Shown here: piece after piece, positions 5,794-5,818 of the stretch
Layout: the number at the start of each line of letters is the position of its first letter
How positions within the stretch are numbered: position 1 is the first letter of the stretch
DNA from: Oligoflexia bacterium
GTDB taxonomy: Bacteria > Bdellovibrionota > UBA1018
Length of the DNA: 5,818 nt
Reading direction: 5' to 3'
Assembly: GCA_903858195.1 (NCBI GenBank)
Contig: CAIOHW010000008.1
Coordinates: forward strand, 1 to 5,818
Translations under genes and position numbers: made by a program
The notes under the pieces: generated by a model
Databases searched by the model: none
The model's input: only the letters and a program-made list of their open reading frames with translations
What the model was told of the DNA's origin: nothing

Positions 5794-5798
5794 CACAA
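5739..5798 (-). promoter_or_regulatory. AT-rich leader and probable promoter of the helicase gene
   Basis: The 60 bases before the helicase start are markedly AT-rich compared with the rest of the window, as expected for a promoter. No strong -35/-10 pair stands out. TTGTGA (5798-5793) is a possible -35, though no good -10 lies 16-18 bases after it. TATGCT (5756-5751) matches the -10 consensus at four of six positions but lacks a partner -35; a start from it would give an almost leaderless mRNA, which would explain the missing Shine-Dalgarno. Confidence 0.35.
5753..5774. repeat. imperfect dyad in the helicase leader
   Basis: CATAGTTT (5753-5760) and AAACTGTATG (5765-5774) are inverted repeats around a four-base centre ACTA, the outer TATG arm being offset by a bulge. 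The perfect inner part is AGTTT-ACTA-AAACT (5756-5769). It lies in the likely promoter or 5' leader of the helicase and might be an operator or a weak RNA hairpin that melts easily at higher temperature. AT-rich sequence makes such dyads fairly common. Confidence 0.4.
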
Positions 5799-5818
5799 CT
5801 CCATTCCTGCCACAAAAG

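Overview
The window holds four recognisable protein genes plus a roughly 300-base gene-less stretch at the left edge. Base composition is fairly GC-rich and the gene set (SppA, RsmB, a DeaD-type helicase, an exported family 5 solute-binding protein) is that of an ordinary, probably Gram-negative, bacterium. Some helicase motif variants recall Bdellovibrio-like or deltaproteobacterial relatives, but this is an impression, not a demonstrated assignment. Nothing indicates a phage, insertion sequence, CRISPR array or tRNA/rRNA gene.

Layout. Positions 1-306 carry no convincing gene but contain several inverted repeats, including a perfect 10-base dyad (251-281) just upstream of the first gene. Positions 307-1872 (+) encode an exported SBP_bac_5 (OppA/DppA-like) protein with no permease or ATPase nearby. 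It converges with, and overlaps by 27 bases, an rsmB gene (1846-3093, minus), a 16S rRNA m5C methyltransferase. Immediately upstream of rsmB, only two bases from its start, ends sppA (3096-4136, minus), a membrane signal peptide peptidase. Farther upstream on the same strand is a DEAD-box RNA helicase (4221-5738), closed by a hairpin-plus-T8 terminator directly after its stop codon. An AT-rich leader at 5739-5818 precedes the helicase.

How they fit together. sppA and rsmB look like a translationally coupled pair downstream of the helicase terminator. The helicase and RsmB both act on RNA or ribosomes, SppA cleans up membrane-embedded signal peptides, and the solute-binding protein is unrelated and transcribed toward them. 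I see no new defence or mobile system here. The points most worth a second look are regulatory: the 251-281 dyad with a near-copy of its half-site at 57-66; a 26-codon upstream ORF with a good ribosome binding site overlapping the helicase start, which itself lacks one; a three-codon ORF overlapping the sppA start; and two mutually exclusive hairpins at the helicase terminator.
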